Source of the DNA: Lachnospiraceae bacterium UBA4292
Lineage (GTDB): Bacteria; Bacillota; Clostridia; Lachnospirales; Lachnospiraceae
Reading direction: 5' to 3'
Length of the DNA: 9,403 nucleotides
Assembly (NCBI GenBank): GCA_002395865.1
Contig: DGVE01000084.1
Coordinates: forward strand, 1 to 9,403
Below are positions 1-6,100 of the stretch, in pieces. The translations under genes and the position numbers were made by a program. A model generated the notes under the pieces. It searched no databases. It saw only the letters and a list, made by a program, of their open reading frames with translations, and had not been told where the DNA came from. The stretch's first letter is position 1; each line of letters starts with the position of its first letter.

Positions 1-18
1 CCTCGTTATGACCGCTTC

Positions 19-71
19 GATACCTGTCCAATGTTTAATTATGCCGCTTTTTTAGCGGCAAATGGTATCAT
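19..71 (-). repeat. Nested inverted repeat after ispD (copy 1 of a two-copy element)
   Basis: The 72 bases beyond ispD hold no gene. They contain a 7-bp stem, TGCCGCT (42-48) pairing with AGCGGCA (54-60) around a loop of five T on the plus strand, enclosed by an outer inverted repeat GATACC (19-24) / GGTATC (64-69). On the minus strand the element begins one base after the ispD stop with ATGATACCAT, the same ten bases that follow secA at the other end of the window. The inner hairpin could help end or protect the operon transcript, but the minus strand shows no T-run after it, so it is not a classical intrinsic terminator. The pairing is seen directly; any function is inference. Confidence 0.5.
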
Positions 72-72
72 A

Positions 73-807
73 TCAAAACACGTCGGTTTTGTCAACGGCT
101 TTTTTCAAATTTTCGAGGTGCATTTTTACCAAAAATAAGTCCTCCGGTGTGGTCACTTTGATGTTTTTTTCCTCACCCGGCACTATTTTCACCTTCTCAC
201 CGGTGTATGCCTCGATAATGGACGCGTCGTCGGTGATGTTTCCGAGCGCGTCCCTGCCGCTTTTCGCCATGTCGATGTACATTTTCTTATTGGCGGCAAG
301 CAGTAGGTCGTATTCAAAGCCCTGCGGCGTCTGCGCGCTGACGAGCTCGCTTCTTTTCAGAGTGGCAGTCACCATTGAGCCTGCGCGCCTTTTAATCGTG
401 TCCTTAACAGGCAGCGCGGCAATGACCGCGCGGCTCTCATCAAGAGCGCCTATGACTCTGTCAATAAGCTGCGGGCTCACCAGACATCTGGCGCCGTCGT
501 GGACCAGCACCTTTTGCGCGTCGCGGCAGGCCTTCAGGCCGTTGTAGACAGAATCGTAGCGTTCCTTTCCGCCCGCCACGACAGCGCTCACGCGCTCTAT
601 GCCGTATTTTTCTATGATCTCTTCTGCGACGAAGCTCTCGTCCCCTTCGCCGCAGACTACGACGATATCATCTGCTTTCGAGGTCTCAAAAGCCTTCAGC
701 GTATAGTAGAGCAGGGGCTTTCCCGCGACCTCTATATACTGCTTGGGTACCTCAGAGCCCATTCTCTTCCCGCGCCCGCCCGCGAGCACAATGGCTGTAA
801 TTTTCAT
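73..807 (-). CDS. ispD: 2-C-methyl-D-erythritol 4-phosphate cytidylyltransferase (IspD)
   Basis: IspD transfers CMP from CTP to 2-C-methyl-D-erythritol 4-phosphate, the third step of the cytosolic MEP route to isopentenyl diphosphate. The 244-residue product has family length and its motifs run in order: the nucleotide-binding loop LAGGRGKRMG (8-17), PKQY with its catalytic-type lysine (21-24), KERYDSVYNGL (81-91), HDGAR (103-107), VKDTIK (134-139), QTPQGF (159-164), TDDAS (192-196) and NIKVTTPEDL (215-224). The ATG at 807 puts MKITAIVLAGG at the N-terminus as expected; the open frame runs 16 codons further upstream into tsaD but is not family-like there. The start lies one base after the tsaD stop (TGATATG), so translation is probably coupled. 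A related cytidylyltransferase such as TarI is possible, but the TDDAS region and the lack of teichoic-acid neighbours favour IspD. Confidence 0.93.
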   Translation of the reverse strand: MKITAIVLAGGRGKRMGSEVPKQYIEVAGKPLLYYTLKAFETSKADDIVVVCGEGDESFVAEEIIEKYGIERVSAVVAGGKERYDSVYNGLKACRDAQKVLVHDGARCLVSPQLIDRVIGALDESRAVIAALPVKDTIKRRAGSMVTATLKRSELVSAQTPQGFEYDLLLAANKKMYIDMAKSGRDALGNITDDASIIEAYTGEKVKIVPGEEKNIKVTTPEDLFLVKMHLENLKKAVDKTDVF

Positions 808-808
808 A

Positions 809-1846
809 TCAGACCTTTTCACCGAGCACGAGCCCCGGGTATGCATTGAGATCATATCCGTGGCGCACGCCCTTCATATATTCGTAGTAGGCTGCCGAGC
901 CTATCATCACCGCATTGTCCGTGCATAGGAGCGGTTCGGGATAGAACAGCTGCACTCCTCGCTCCTCGCACGCCTCCTTCATCTTCGCTCTCAGATACGA
1001 ATTGGACGCAACTCCGCCCGCAAGCGCAAGTCGCGTAAAGCCGTACTCCTCCACCGCGTGCATGGTCTTGTTTACAAGTGACATGACGACCGCGTGCTGA
1101 AATGAAGCCGCAAGATTCGCTGTATCTATTGCCTCGCCCTTCATCTCCATCTGGTTGATGTAGTTGAGCACCGCCGATTTGAGTCCCGAAAAGCTGAAAT
1201 CGTACTCCGTGCCCGTTACCTTCGACTGAGGGAAGGGAATCGAAAGCGGATCCCCCTGCTCCCTGCAGAGTCTGTCGATCTTCGGGCCACCCGGATATCC
1301 GAGTCCGATGGCGCGCGCCACCTTGTCGTATGCCTCGCCCGCGGCATCATCCCTCGTGCGTCCGATGATCTCGTACTCGCCGTAATCCTTCACGACCACA
1401 AGGTGCGTGTGTCCTCCGGATACCACGAGGCACGCAAAAGGAGGCTCGAGCTGTGGATGCGCCACGAAATTCGCAGCGATATGCCCCTCGATATGGTGCA
1501 CCCCTATGAGCGGCTTGTTCAGCGCAAATGCGATCGATTTCGCGAAGGATACTCCCACGAGCAGGGGGCCCACAAGTCCGGGGCCGCATGTCACGGCGAT
1601 GGCATCCATGTCATTAAGAGCCACTCCGCTCATCCTTACGGCTTCCTCCACCACCGGTGTGATCTTTTCGATATGCTTTCTCGAGGCGATCTCCGGGACC
1701 ACGCCGCCGTACTCCTTGTGAAGAGCTATCTGCGTGGATATAACTCCCGAGAGCGCCTCGCGGCCGTTTCTCACGACTGCGGCGGCGGTCTCATCGCACG
1801 AGCTCTCTATCGCGAGGATAGTAACATCTTTATCACTCATCTTCAA
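809..1846 (-). CDS. tsaD: tRNA N6-adenosine threonylcarbamoyltransferase, catalytic subunit (TsaD)
   Basis: TsaD transfers the threonylcarbamoyl group from threonylcarbamoyl-AMP to A37 of tRNAs that read ANN codons, working with TsaB and TsaE in the cytosol. The 345-residue product matches family length. It shows the ASKHA-fold phosphate loop near [12 protein letters not shown] (13-24), the metal-binding H-x-E-x-H (His118, Glu120, His122) in [15 protein letters not shown] (143-149), FSFSGLKSA (218-226), AGGVASN (276-282) and the metal-binding Asp310 in CTDNAVMIG. The chosen start is TTG at 1846, because an AAGGAG ribosome binding site sits exactly 7 bases upstream; the in-frame ATG two codons later (1840) would be 13 bases away. 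The gene overlaps the end of rnz by 14 bases and is followed one base later by ispD. Identity is firm; the two-codon start choice is moderate. Confidence 0.96.
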   Translation of the reverse strand: MKMSDKDVTILAIESSCDETAAAVVRNGREALSGVISTQIALHKEYGGVVPEIASRKHIEKITPVVEEAVRMSGVALNDMDAIAVTCGPGLVGPLLVGVSFAKSIAFALNKPLIGVHHIEGHIAANFVAHPQLEPPFACLVVSGGHTHLVVVKDYGEYEIIGRTRDDAAGEAYDKVARAIGLGYPGGPKIDRLCREQGDPLSIPFPQSKVTGTEYDFSFSGLKSAVLNYINQMEMKGEAIDTANLAASFQHAVVMSLVNKTMHAVEEYGFTRLALAGGVASNSYLRAKMKEACEERGVQLFYPEPLLCTDNAVMIGSAAYYEYMKGVRHGYDLNAYPGLVLGEKV

Positions 1847-2744
1847 ACTTCAGCTCCTTACTCATACCGTCCTTCGCGATGACGAGTCTCGGGAAGATGC
1901 CCTTTAACTCTGCCGCGAAATTCTCCGGATGATTCATCGACGGGCTGTAATGTGTGAGCCACGCCTCAGCGGGACCGGCCGCGGCGCAGATCCCTGCGGC
2001 CTCCTGCATCATCATGTGCCTGTAGCCCCTGGCCTTCTCGAGCTTGTCCTCCTCACCGTACATGCCCTCGCAGATGAACAGGTCCGCGTCCTTCGCGAAC
2101 TTCTCCATGGCGGGAACCGGTCTGGTGTCGGTGCAGTAGGTGACCTTTAACCCCTTCCTGTCCTCACCCATAACCATGTCTGGGGTGTACACTCTGCCGC
2201 CATCCTCTATGGTCTGCCCCTTCTGGAGCGGGTTCCAGTACTTGAGCGGTATATCGAGAGCCTTGGCGCTCTCCACATTAAAGCGGCCCTTTCTCAGTAT
2301 CTCTATGCAGTAACCGTAGCAGGTCACCTTGTGATTGAGCTTGAAGGCAGTTATTTTATAGCCCTTGTATTCCACCACGTCCTCGTCGCCCGCAAGCTCG
2401 CGAAATCTTATCTCAAACGGCAGCTCGGGCGCGATCACTCTCAGGCTGTTCACCACCCTCTCAAGCCCCTTCGGGCCGACCATGAGCACAGGGTCGGTGC
2501 GGTCCGCATTGCCCATGCCAAGCAGCAGTCCCGGCAGGCCGCTTATGTGGTCCGCGTGGTAATGTGTAAAGCAGATGATGTCAATGGGATTGGCCGAAAG
2601 GCCGGCCTCCTTCATCGCTATCTGTGTGCCCTCCCCGCAGTCGATAAGCAAGCTGGACCCGTTATATCTGGCCATCATGGAGGTGAGCCATCTGTACGGC
2701 AGGGGCATCATTCCGCCTGTGCCAAGCAAACATATATCCAACAT
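1833..2744 (-). CDS. rnz: Ribonuclease Z (tRNA 3'-processing endonuclease)
   Basis: RNase Z is a zinc-dependent metallo-beta-lactamase-fold endonuclease that cuts tRNA precursors just after the discriminator base, mainly those lacking an encoded CCA. The 303-residue product has the usual length of the short form. It opens with [11 protein letters not shown], followed by LIDCGEGTQ (32-40), the metal motif HYHADH (61-66), the His-containing [10 protein letters not shown], an exosite-arm-like stretch ([15 protein letters not shown]), the metal Asp in CTDTR, the conserved His in [10 protein letters not shown], and the C-terminal LTHYS. The ATG at 2744 is chosen because AGGAG lies 7 bases upstream and overlaps the rimI stop; the open frame reaches 2777 but those residues are not family-like. 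The gene sits between rimI and tsaD, so one transcript makes two kinds of tRNA-maturation enzyme. Another metallo-beta-lactamase-fold hydrolase is a less likely alternative. Confidence 0.88.
   Translation of the reverse strand: MLDICLLGTGGMMPLPYRWLTSMMARYNGSSLLIDCGEGTQIAMKEAGLSANPIDIICFTHYHADHISGLPGLLLGMGNADRTDPVLMVGPKGLERVVNSLRVIAPELPFEIRFRELAGDEDVVEYKGYKITAFKLNHKVTCYGYCIEILRKGRFNVESAKALDIPLKYWNPLQKGQTIEDGGRVYTPDMVMGEDRKGLKVTYCTDTRPVPAMEKFAKDADLFICEGMYGEEDKLEKARGYRHMMMQEAAGICAAAGPAEAWLTHYSPSMNHPENFAAELKGIFPRLVIAKDGMSKELKFEDE
1854..1859 (-). promoter_or_regulatory. Ribosome binding site of tsaD, supporting a TTG start
   Basis: AAGGAG on the minus strand, inside the last codons of rnz, is followed by 7 bases (CTGAAGT) and then TTG-AAG-ATG. 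The spacing is ideal for the TTG and long (13) for the ATG, so this site decides the start in favour of TTG. Confidence 0.65.
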
Positions 2745-2754
2745 CGTTTCTCTC

Positions 2755-3204
2755 CTATAAAGACGCAGCCTTTGCACCCGTATCCGCGCCGTATATTATG
2801 CCGTCCTCCGTCGGAAATTCATAAAAATTCTTCCGAACCCCGCGGCTCGTAAAGCCGAGGCTCTCATAGAGAGAGATAGCTGCGGTATTTGAGGCGCGCA
2901 CCTCGAGAAATATCTCCGGAACGTTTTTTGCTGCGGCCTCGCGGATGAGTCCTTCCACGAGAGCCCTCCCCGCGCCCTTCCTTCTGAAGTCCTTCGCCAC
3001 GGCGACATTGGTCACGGCGGCGTCAAAGGACACTATCATGCCCGCGTAGCCCACGACCTTCTCCTCCTCGGCCACGAGAAAAACATACTCGGGGCGAGCA
3101 AGGCTCGCGAGCAGCTCGTGCTCCGGCCAGGGCTGAGAGAAGCATTCCCTCTCAAGCGCGGCCACCGCGGGCGCGTCAGACTGCGTCATTCTTCTTATTA
3201 TCAT
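2755..3204 (-). CDS. rimI: Ribosomal protein S18-alanine N-acetyltransferase (RimI)
   Basis: This is a GNAT-fold acetyltransferase of 149 residues. RimI acetylates the N-terminal alanine of ribosomal protein S18 with acetyl-CoA. Visible are the N-terminal MIIRRMTQSDAPAV pattern, strand-4 TNVAVAKDF (65-73), the acetyl-CoA pyrophosphate loop RRKGAGR (74-80), the EVRASNTAAISLYESLGF block (101-118) and the terminal FYEFPTEDGIIYG stretch, where RimI usually has a P-x-EDA-type ending. The start at 3204 overlaps tsaB by 29 bases and has only a weak AGG nearby; a second ATG at 3189 is possible but would remove the first beta-strand. Its place directly after tsaB and before tsaD is the classic bacterial location of rimI. 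GNAT specificity cannot be read from the motifs alone, so naming rests on this context plus the family pattern. Confidence 0.88.
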   Translation of the reverse strand: MIIRRMTQSDAPAVAALERECFSQPWPEHELLASLARPEYVFLVAEEEKVVGYAGMIVSFDAAVTNVAVAKDFRRKGAGRALVEGLIREAAAKNVPEIFLEVRASNTAAISLYESLGFTSRGVRKNFYEFPTEDGIIYGADTGAKAASL

Positions 3205-3934
3205 ATCCTGTACTTTGGCCTGTTTTCTCCGCCTTTACCCTCTCGGCCTGTGAGGGGCGCAGATAATCGAGTCCCGCCTCCGCGGCAGACTCCGCCATTC
3301 CTTTTTCGAAATAAATCGCTCCGAGCATCGCCACGCACGAGGCGCTCTGTCTGTTCATATGAGCAGGCGCAAACACATAAGGCACCTGCAGCTGCATCTC
3401 TATCGTCTGTCTGCTCACGTCGCAGCCGTCACCCAGAAATGTGACCGGTCTGCCCAGCTCATTCAGTTTTGCGCAGAGTTCATCCACGGCTATCGCCTCG
3501 CGCTCGGAAAGCGCTGCAGGCTCGGGGCTTTTCGACGCGCGGTCAAATTCATAGATGCCTGTGTACACCTGTCCTCTTCGCGCGTCCATCAGCGGCGCGA
3601 CCACTCCCTGAGCACCCCAGCAGCGCATGGCCATGGCGGGAAGTGTGGGAACTGCTACAAGCGGTTTTTTCAGAGCAAATCCCAGTCCCTTCGCGCATGC
3701 GCCGCCTATTCTGAGCCCGGTAAATGACCCTGGACCCGCGGCGTAAGCTATGGCATCGAGCTCGTTCATCCTGTTACGCATCTGCGACCTCTCCATGATC
3801 TCGTCGATCATGGGCAGAAGCGTCTGTGAATGTGTGTATTTCGTATTCAGCGAGTACTCGGCCAGTATGCTCCCGTCAAGAAGCAGCGCGACCGAAGCCA
3901 CGGTTCCGGCACTCTCTATTCCAAGTATCATCAT
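3176..3934 (-). CDS. tsaB: tRNA threonylcarbamoyladenosine biosynthesis protein TsaB
   Basis: TsaB is a catalytically inactive TsaD paralogue that bridges TsaD and TsaE in the t6A transferase complex. The 252-residue product shows the shortened ASKHA N-terminus ILGIESAGTVASVAL, the diagnostic YTHSQTLLP (about 38-46), AGPGSFTGLRIG (about 69-80) and PLMDARRGQVYTGIY (about 116-130). It lacks the H-x-E-x-H metal motif of TsaD, as expected. Two adjacent ATG codons (3934 and 3931) could start it; the first gives the ATGA overlap with the tsaE stop and lies 11 bases from an AGAAGG site, so it is preferred. The C-terminal tail (roughly the last 20 residues, rich in Lys, Gly and Asn) looks disordered, overlaps the start of rimI, and is probably lineage-specific. 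Confidence 0.94.
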   Translation of the reverse strand: MMILGIESAGTVASVALLLDGSILAEYSLNTKYTHSQTLLPMIDEIMERSQMRNRMNELDAIAYAAGPGSFTGLRIGGACAKGLGFALKKPLVAVPTLPAMAMRCWGAQGVVAPLMDARRGQVYTGIYEFDRASKSPEPAALSEREAIAVDELCAKLNELGRPVTFLGDGCDVSRQTIEMQLQVPYVFAPAHMNRQSASCVAMLGAIYFEKGMAESAAEAGLDYLRPSQAERVKAEKTGQSTGYDNKKNDAV

Positions 3935-4350
3935 GTCAGTGTGATCCTTCTGTAATCGGTCCCTTTCGCGGGATTCCTCTCTATCCTTATCGAGGTCGCG
4001 CCCTCCGGTATGATCTCGCGGATGATATCCGCCCACTCTATGAGGCAGACGCCCTCGCCGAAGAAATAATCGTCGCACCCTATCTCGTCCATCTCGCTCA
4101 CATCGCCTATGCGGTAAACGTCGAAGTGATACAGGGGCAGCCTTCCGCTTTCATATATCTGAAGTATGGTAAATGTGGGGCTGTTCACATGCTCCCTTAT
4201 ACCGAGCCCGGCTGCAAATCCCTGCGAAAAAAGCGTCTTGCCTGCGCCGAGATCGCCGTCCAGCATATATATCTGTCCCGCCGCTGCCTCCTCGCCGAGC
4301 TTTTTGGCGAACGCGAAGGTCTCATCGGGTGAATTGCTCTCAAATATCAT
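3931..4350 (-). CDS. tsaE: tRNA threonylcarbamoyladenosine biosynthesis ATPase TsaE
   Basis: TsaE is the small P-loop ATPase that binds the TsaB-TsaD dimer and supports turnover in t6A synthesis. The 139-residue product has a Walker A loop GDLGAGKT (32-39), the switch-like SPTF (57-60), HFDVYR (75-80) and the conserved IEWAD (104-108), all in family order. The ATG at 4350 gives MIFESNSPDETF and has an AAGGGG site about 9 bases upstream; the frame is open for 22 further codons that lie inside the preceding gene and do not resemble the family. It overlaps the preceding YcxB-like gene by 11 bases and tsaB by 4 bases (ATGA), typical of a coupled operon. Confidence 0.95.
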   Translation of the reverse strand: MIFESNSPDETFAFAKKLGEEAAAGQIYMLDGDLGAGKTLFSQGFAAGLGIREHVNSPTFTILQIYESGRLPLYHFDVYRIGDVSEMDEIGCDDYFFGEGVCLIEWADIIREIIPEGATSIRIERNPAKGTDYRRITLT

Positions 4351-4876
4351 TTTCCGCGTCCCCTTCTTCAGGCTCCTGTTCATCGTACTCGGGCTTGTAG
4401 TCTGCCAAAAGCCCAAGCATGCCCTCGAGAGCCTCTCCGCCCTGCTCCCTCGAGATGATGTAGGCGAAGAGTCTGCCCGTGTAGAGGTAGACCTCCTGCC
4501 TGCGCTTTACGAGTCTGGTGACATTCGACCATGAAAATCTGGCTTGCTCCTCCCCCACCTTTACGGTGACGCCTCTTTTATCGGCAGTATATACTATGCC
4601 GTTCACAAAGGCCTCGTTCTTCGACTGAACAGCGGATTTTGCCAGAATGGCTATGGGCTTGTATACGGGGTAATAGACGGCCGCGATGATCAGCAGCACG
4701 CTGAGGCCGGGATTGATCTTTCCCCAGCTCATCACGCAAATGACCGCCATAAGCACACTCAGTATTATAGCTATGACGCCCTGCATATTGCAGTAGACGC
4801 TGTAGAAATGGAAGCGGAACAGCTCGTCCCTTCCCACCTTTGCCGTAAAGCTGTATACCTTCTCTTCGTTATCCAT
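4340..4876 (-). CDS. YcxB-like membrane protein, function unknown
   Basis: This 178-residue protein resembles the YcxB-like family (unknown function): a short cytosolic N-terminal strand region, two close membrane segments (about 32-50 and 57-74), then a soluble C-terminal domain. That domain carries the family-like core RFSWSNVTRLVKRRQEVYLY (113-132) followed by AYIISREQ, similar to the common pattern of an F-x-W strand, a loop, a tyrosine-rich strand and a final 'a-x-iiPk' strand. It ends in an acidic tail (EYDEQEPEEGDAEND). A strong GGAGG site sits 6 bases before the ATG. It is the first gene of the t6A operon and overlaps tsaE by 11 bases, so it is surely co-transcribed, but nothing in the sequence ties it to tRNA modification. 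Family assignment is from memory of the pattern and moderate. Confidence 0.75.
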   Translation of the reverse strand: MDNEEKVYSFTAKVGRDELFRFHFYSVYCNMQGVIAIILSVLMAVICVMSWGKINPGLSVLLIIAAVYYPVYKPIAILAKSAVQSKNEAFVNGIVYTADKRGVTVKVGEEQARFSWSNVTRLVKRRQEVYLYTGRLFAYIISREQGGEALEGMLGLLADYKPEYDEQEPEEGDAENDI

Positions 4877-4940
4877 TTAAAGCCTCCGTTGTTTTACGTC
4901 ACCCCGGCCTTCGCAGATACGGCGTCAGCCTCTTTTTTCG

Positions 4941-4969
4941 TTGACAAAACCATCTTTCTTAACTATAAT
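4941..4969 (+). promoter_or_regulatory. Consensus SigA/sigma-70 promoter of the DUF4190 gene
   Basis: TTGACA (4941-4946) and TATAAT (4964-4969) are both perfect hexamers with an optimal 17-base spacer, facing the plus-strand gene. Transcription should start near 4975-4977, giving a leader of about 50 bases. No equally good promoter is visible for the divergent minus-strand operon in the 148-base gap; two TATAGT hexamers exist on that strand without a convincing -35 partner. Confidence 0.85.
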
Positions 4970-4992
4970 CGACTTATCACTATAAAAGAAGT

Positions 4993-5008
4993 GCGGTGTA
5001 TACACTGC
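4993..5008 (+). promoter_or_regulatory. Near-perfect palindrome in the leader, possible operator
   Basis: GCGGTGTATACACTGC is a 16-base palindrome with one mismatched pair (positions 4995/5006, G opposite T, which would still wobble-pair in RNA); the central GTGTATACAC is perfect. It lies about 17 bases after the expected transcription start and ends 4 bases before the AGAAAGGA ribosome binding site. It could bind a dimeric repressor; as an RNA hairpin it has no loop and would have to open its centre. Function is inference. Confidence 0.4.
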
Positions 5009-5024
5009 CTTCAGAAAGGAATAT

Positions 5025-5609
5025 ATGAACGAAGACGATCTTTTCTATTCCGAGAAGACTCCCGACCCGAAGCCGGCTCAGCCTTCGCCAAACCCCTATA
5101 CCCAGGGCAATCCCCAGGGGGGAAGTCCTTATAACAACGGAGGATACCCGGGTAATAACGGCGGTCCCTACTCATCTCAGGATCCCTACGGATACAATCC
5201 TCCGCCCTATGTTCCGAGAGAGTCGAATCCTCTCGCCGTCATAGCTCTCATCTGCGGTCTGGTCAGCTTCTTCTGCTGCATCTGCCCCGGTATAGCACCT
5301 CTCGTAGGTATCACAGGCATCATCTGTGCCCTCTGCTCAAAGCGTAAGCAGCCGTTTAGGGGCACAGCCATTGCGGGACTCATATTCTCCATAATCGGTG
5401 TGGCCATCGGTATCGCCATCATCGCGTACCTGGTATGGTTCTACACGAGCATACTGAACAACCTCGATAACCTGAAGCTCTTCCTCGAGTCGAACCCCGA
5501 GTTCAAGGATCAGCTGAAGGATGTGCTCAAGCAGTACTACCCCGATTACTACAAGGAGATCTTCCCGGACGGAATACTGAACAGTATCCGGATGCTCATA
5601 GCAAGGTAA
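5025..5609 (+). CDS. DUF4190-type small membrane protein
   Basis: The 194-residue product has three parts. Residues 1-66 are low-complexity and rich in Pro, Gly, Asn, Gln and Tyr (repeats such as NNGGYPGNNGGPY), probably disordered. Residues 67-139 form a membrane domain: a Cys-containing hydrophobic hairpin (ICGLVSFFCCICPG, then ITGIICALC), a short basic loop SKRKQPFRG (105-113) and a long hydrophobic segment (115-138), the layout of DUF4190 proteins. Residues 140-194 are a mostly helical, acidic/amphipathic tail (LKDVLKQYYPDYYKEIF). There is no signal peptide and no catalytic motif. Start: ATG with AGAAAGGA 4 bases upstream. It is monocistronic, with its own consensus promoter and a strong terminator. 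The molecular role of the family is unknown. Confidence 0.8.
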   Translation: MNEDDLFYSEKTPDPKPAQPSPNPYTQGNPQGGSPYNNGGYPGNNGGPYSSQDPYGYNPPPYVPRESNPLAVIALICGLVSFFCCICPGIAPLVGITGIICALCSKRKQPFRGTAIAGLIFSIIGVAIGIAIIAYLVWFYTSILNNLDNLKLFLESNPEFKDQLKDVLKQYYPDYYKEIFPDGILNSIRMLIAR

Positions 5610-5621
5610 TAAAGCTTTTAA

Positions 5622-5653
5622 AATCCCGAAGGCATGTCCTTCGGGATTATTTT
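5622..5653. terminator. Bidirectional intrinsic terminator between convergent genes
   Basis: An 11-bp perfect stem, AATCCCGAAGG (5622-5632) with CCTTCGGGATT (5638-5648), closes a 5-base loop CATGT. On the plus strand it is followed by ATTTTA, ending the DUF4190 transcript 13 bases after its stop. On the minus strand it is followed by TTTTAAAAGC, ending the prfB-hom-DUF2752 unit; the stem overlaps the DUF2752 stop codon by two bases. Confidence 0.88.
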
Positions 5654-6099
5654 ATAAGCCGAACGCCCCAGATCAAAAGAGCTGCGTTCTTCACGATACA
5701 GTTTATTATAAAGAGAGCTCCCATTATCACAAGGCGGTAAGTCCTGTGTCTCATAAGAGGCAGCCTTCTCGCCCCAAGCCTGTGGGCAGTCTGTGAGATA
5801 AAATACAGCGCGCCAACGATGATCCCGTAAGTCACAGCCGCATTGTGGACCGCGCTGCCTATTATATCTCCATGGAGCAGCAGGAAAAAAGCCCTGCTTC
5901 CGCCGCAGCCCGGGCAGTAATACCCGGTAAGAAAATGAATGGGGCAGATAAAGACCGGGAGCGAATAAAACGAAGGCGCAAATACATACACAAGCGCCGC
6001 TGCCACTCCCAGGCCCGCGCACAGAAGACACACAACATACCAGCTGTCATCGTCTCTCCAGCGACCCGTGGGCTTGAAAAAGCCCGAAGCCCGGCTCAT
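5647..6099 (-). CDS. DUF2752-family membrane protein, function unknown
   Basis: The 150-residue protein carries the clear DUF2752 signature: Cys52-Pro, then TGYYCPGCGGSRA (58-70) with a C-P-x-C pair (Cys62, Cys65) and Arg69, LLHGD (74-78) and Asn86. Hydrophobic segments at about 20-40, 88-104 and 122-146 flank it, so it is an inner-membrane protein with the Cys motif next to the membrane. The three clustered cysteines suggest metal binding or thiol chemistry, which is inference. The ATG at 6099 follows the hom stop by one base (TGATATG) and has only a weak GGTG upstream, so it probably depends on translational coupling. It faces the DUF4190 gene across a shared terminator. Confidence 0.85.
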   Translation of the reverse strand: MSRASGFFKPTGRWRDDDSWYVVCLLCAGLGVAAALVYVFAPSFYSLPVFICPIHFLTGYYCPGCGGSRAFFLLLHGDIIGSAVHNAAVTYGIIVGALYFISQTAHRLGARRLPLMRHRTYRLVIMGALFIINCIVKNAALLIWGVRLIK

Positions 6100-6100
6100 A

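Noticed and set aside
42..60. Possible intrinsic terminator of the ispD operon
   Set aside because: The stem is only 7 bp and the minus strand continues TAATTAAACA without a T-run; listed instead as part of the inverted repeat.
39..71. Ten-codon mini-ORF after ispD (ATG ATA CCA ... TAA) placed as TGATATG
   Set aside because: It is made of the inverted-repeat sequence itself, and the equivalent copy after secA stops after three codons (ATG ATA CCA TGA), so a peptide is not conserved.
499..849. Plus-strand and overlapping open frames of 60-196 codons throughout, for example 499-849, 2331-2852 and 4544-5134
   Set aside because: They lie antisense or out of frame to clearly recognisable genes, lack good ribosome binding sites and show no protein-like pattern; they are shadows.
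4960..4990. Minus-strand promoter for the YcxB-tsaE operon (two TATAGT hexamers)
   Set aside because: At 16-18 bases spacing the -35 positions read like TTCTTT or CAGTGT, too poor to call.
5025..5225. Low-complexity N-terminus of the DUF4190 protein as a repeat array or a transferred element
   Set aside because: Pro/Gly/Asn/Tyr-rich leaders are common in DUF4190 and TM2-type proteins, and no exact DNA repeats are seen.
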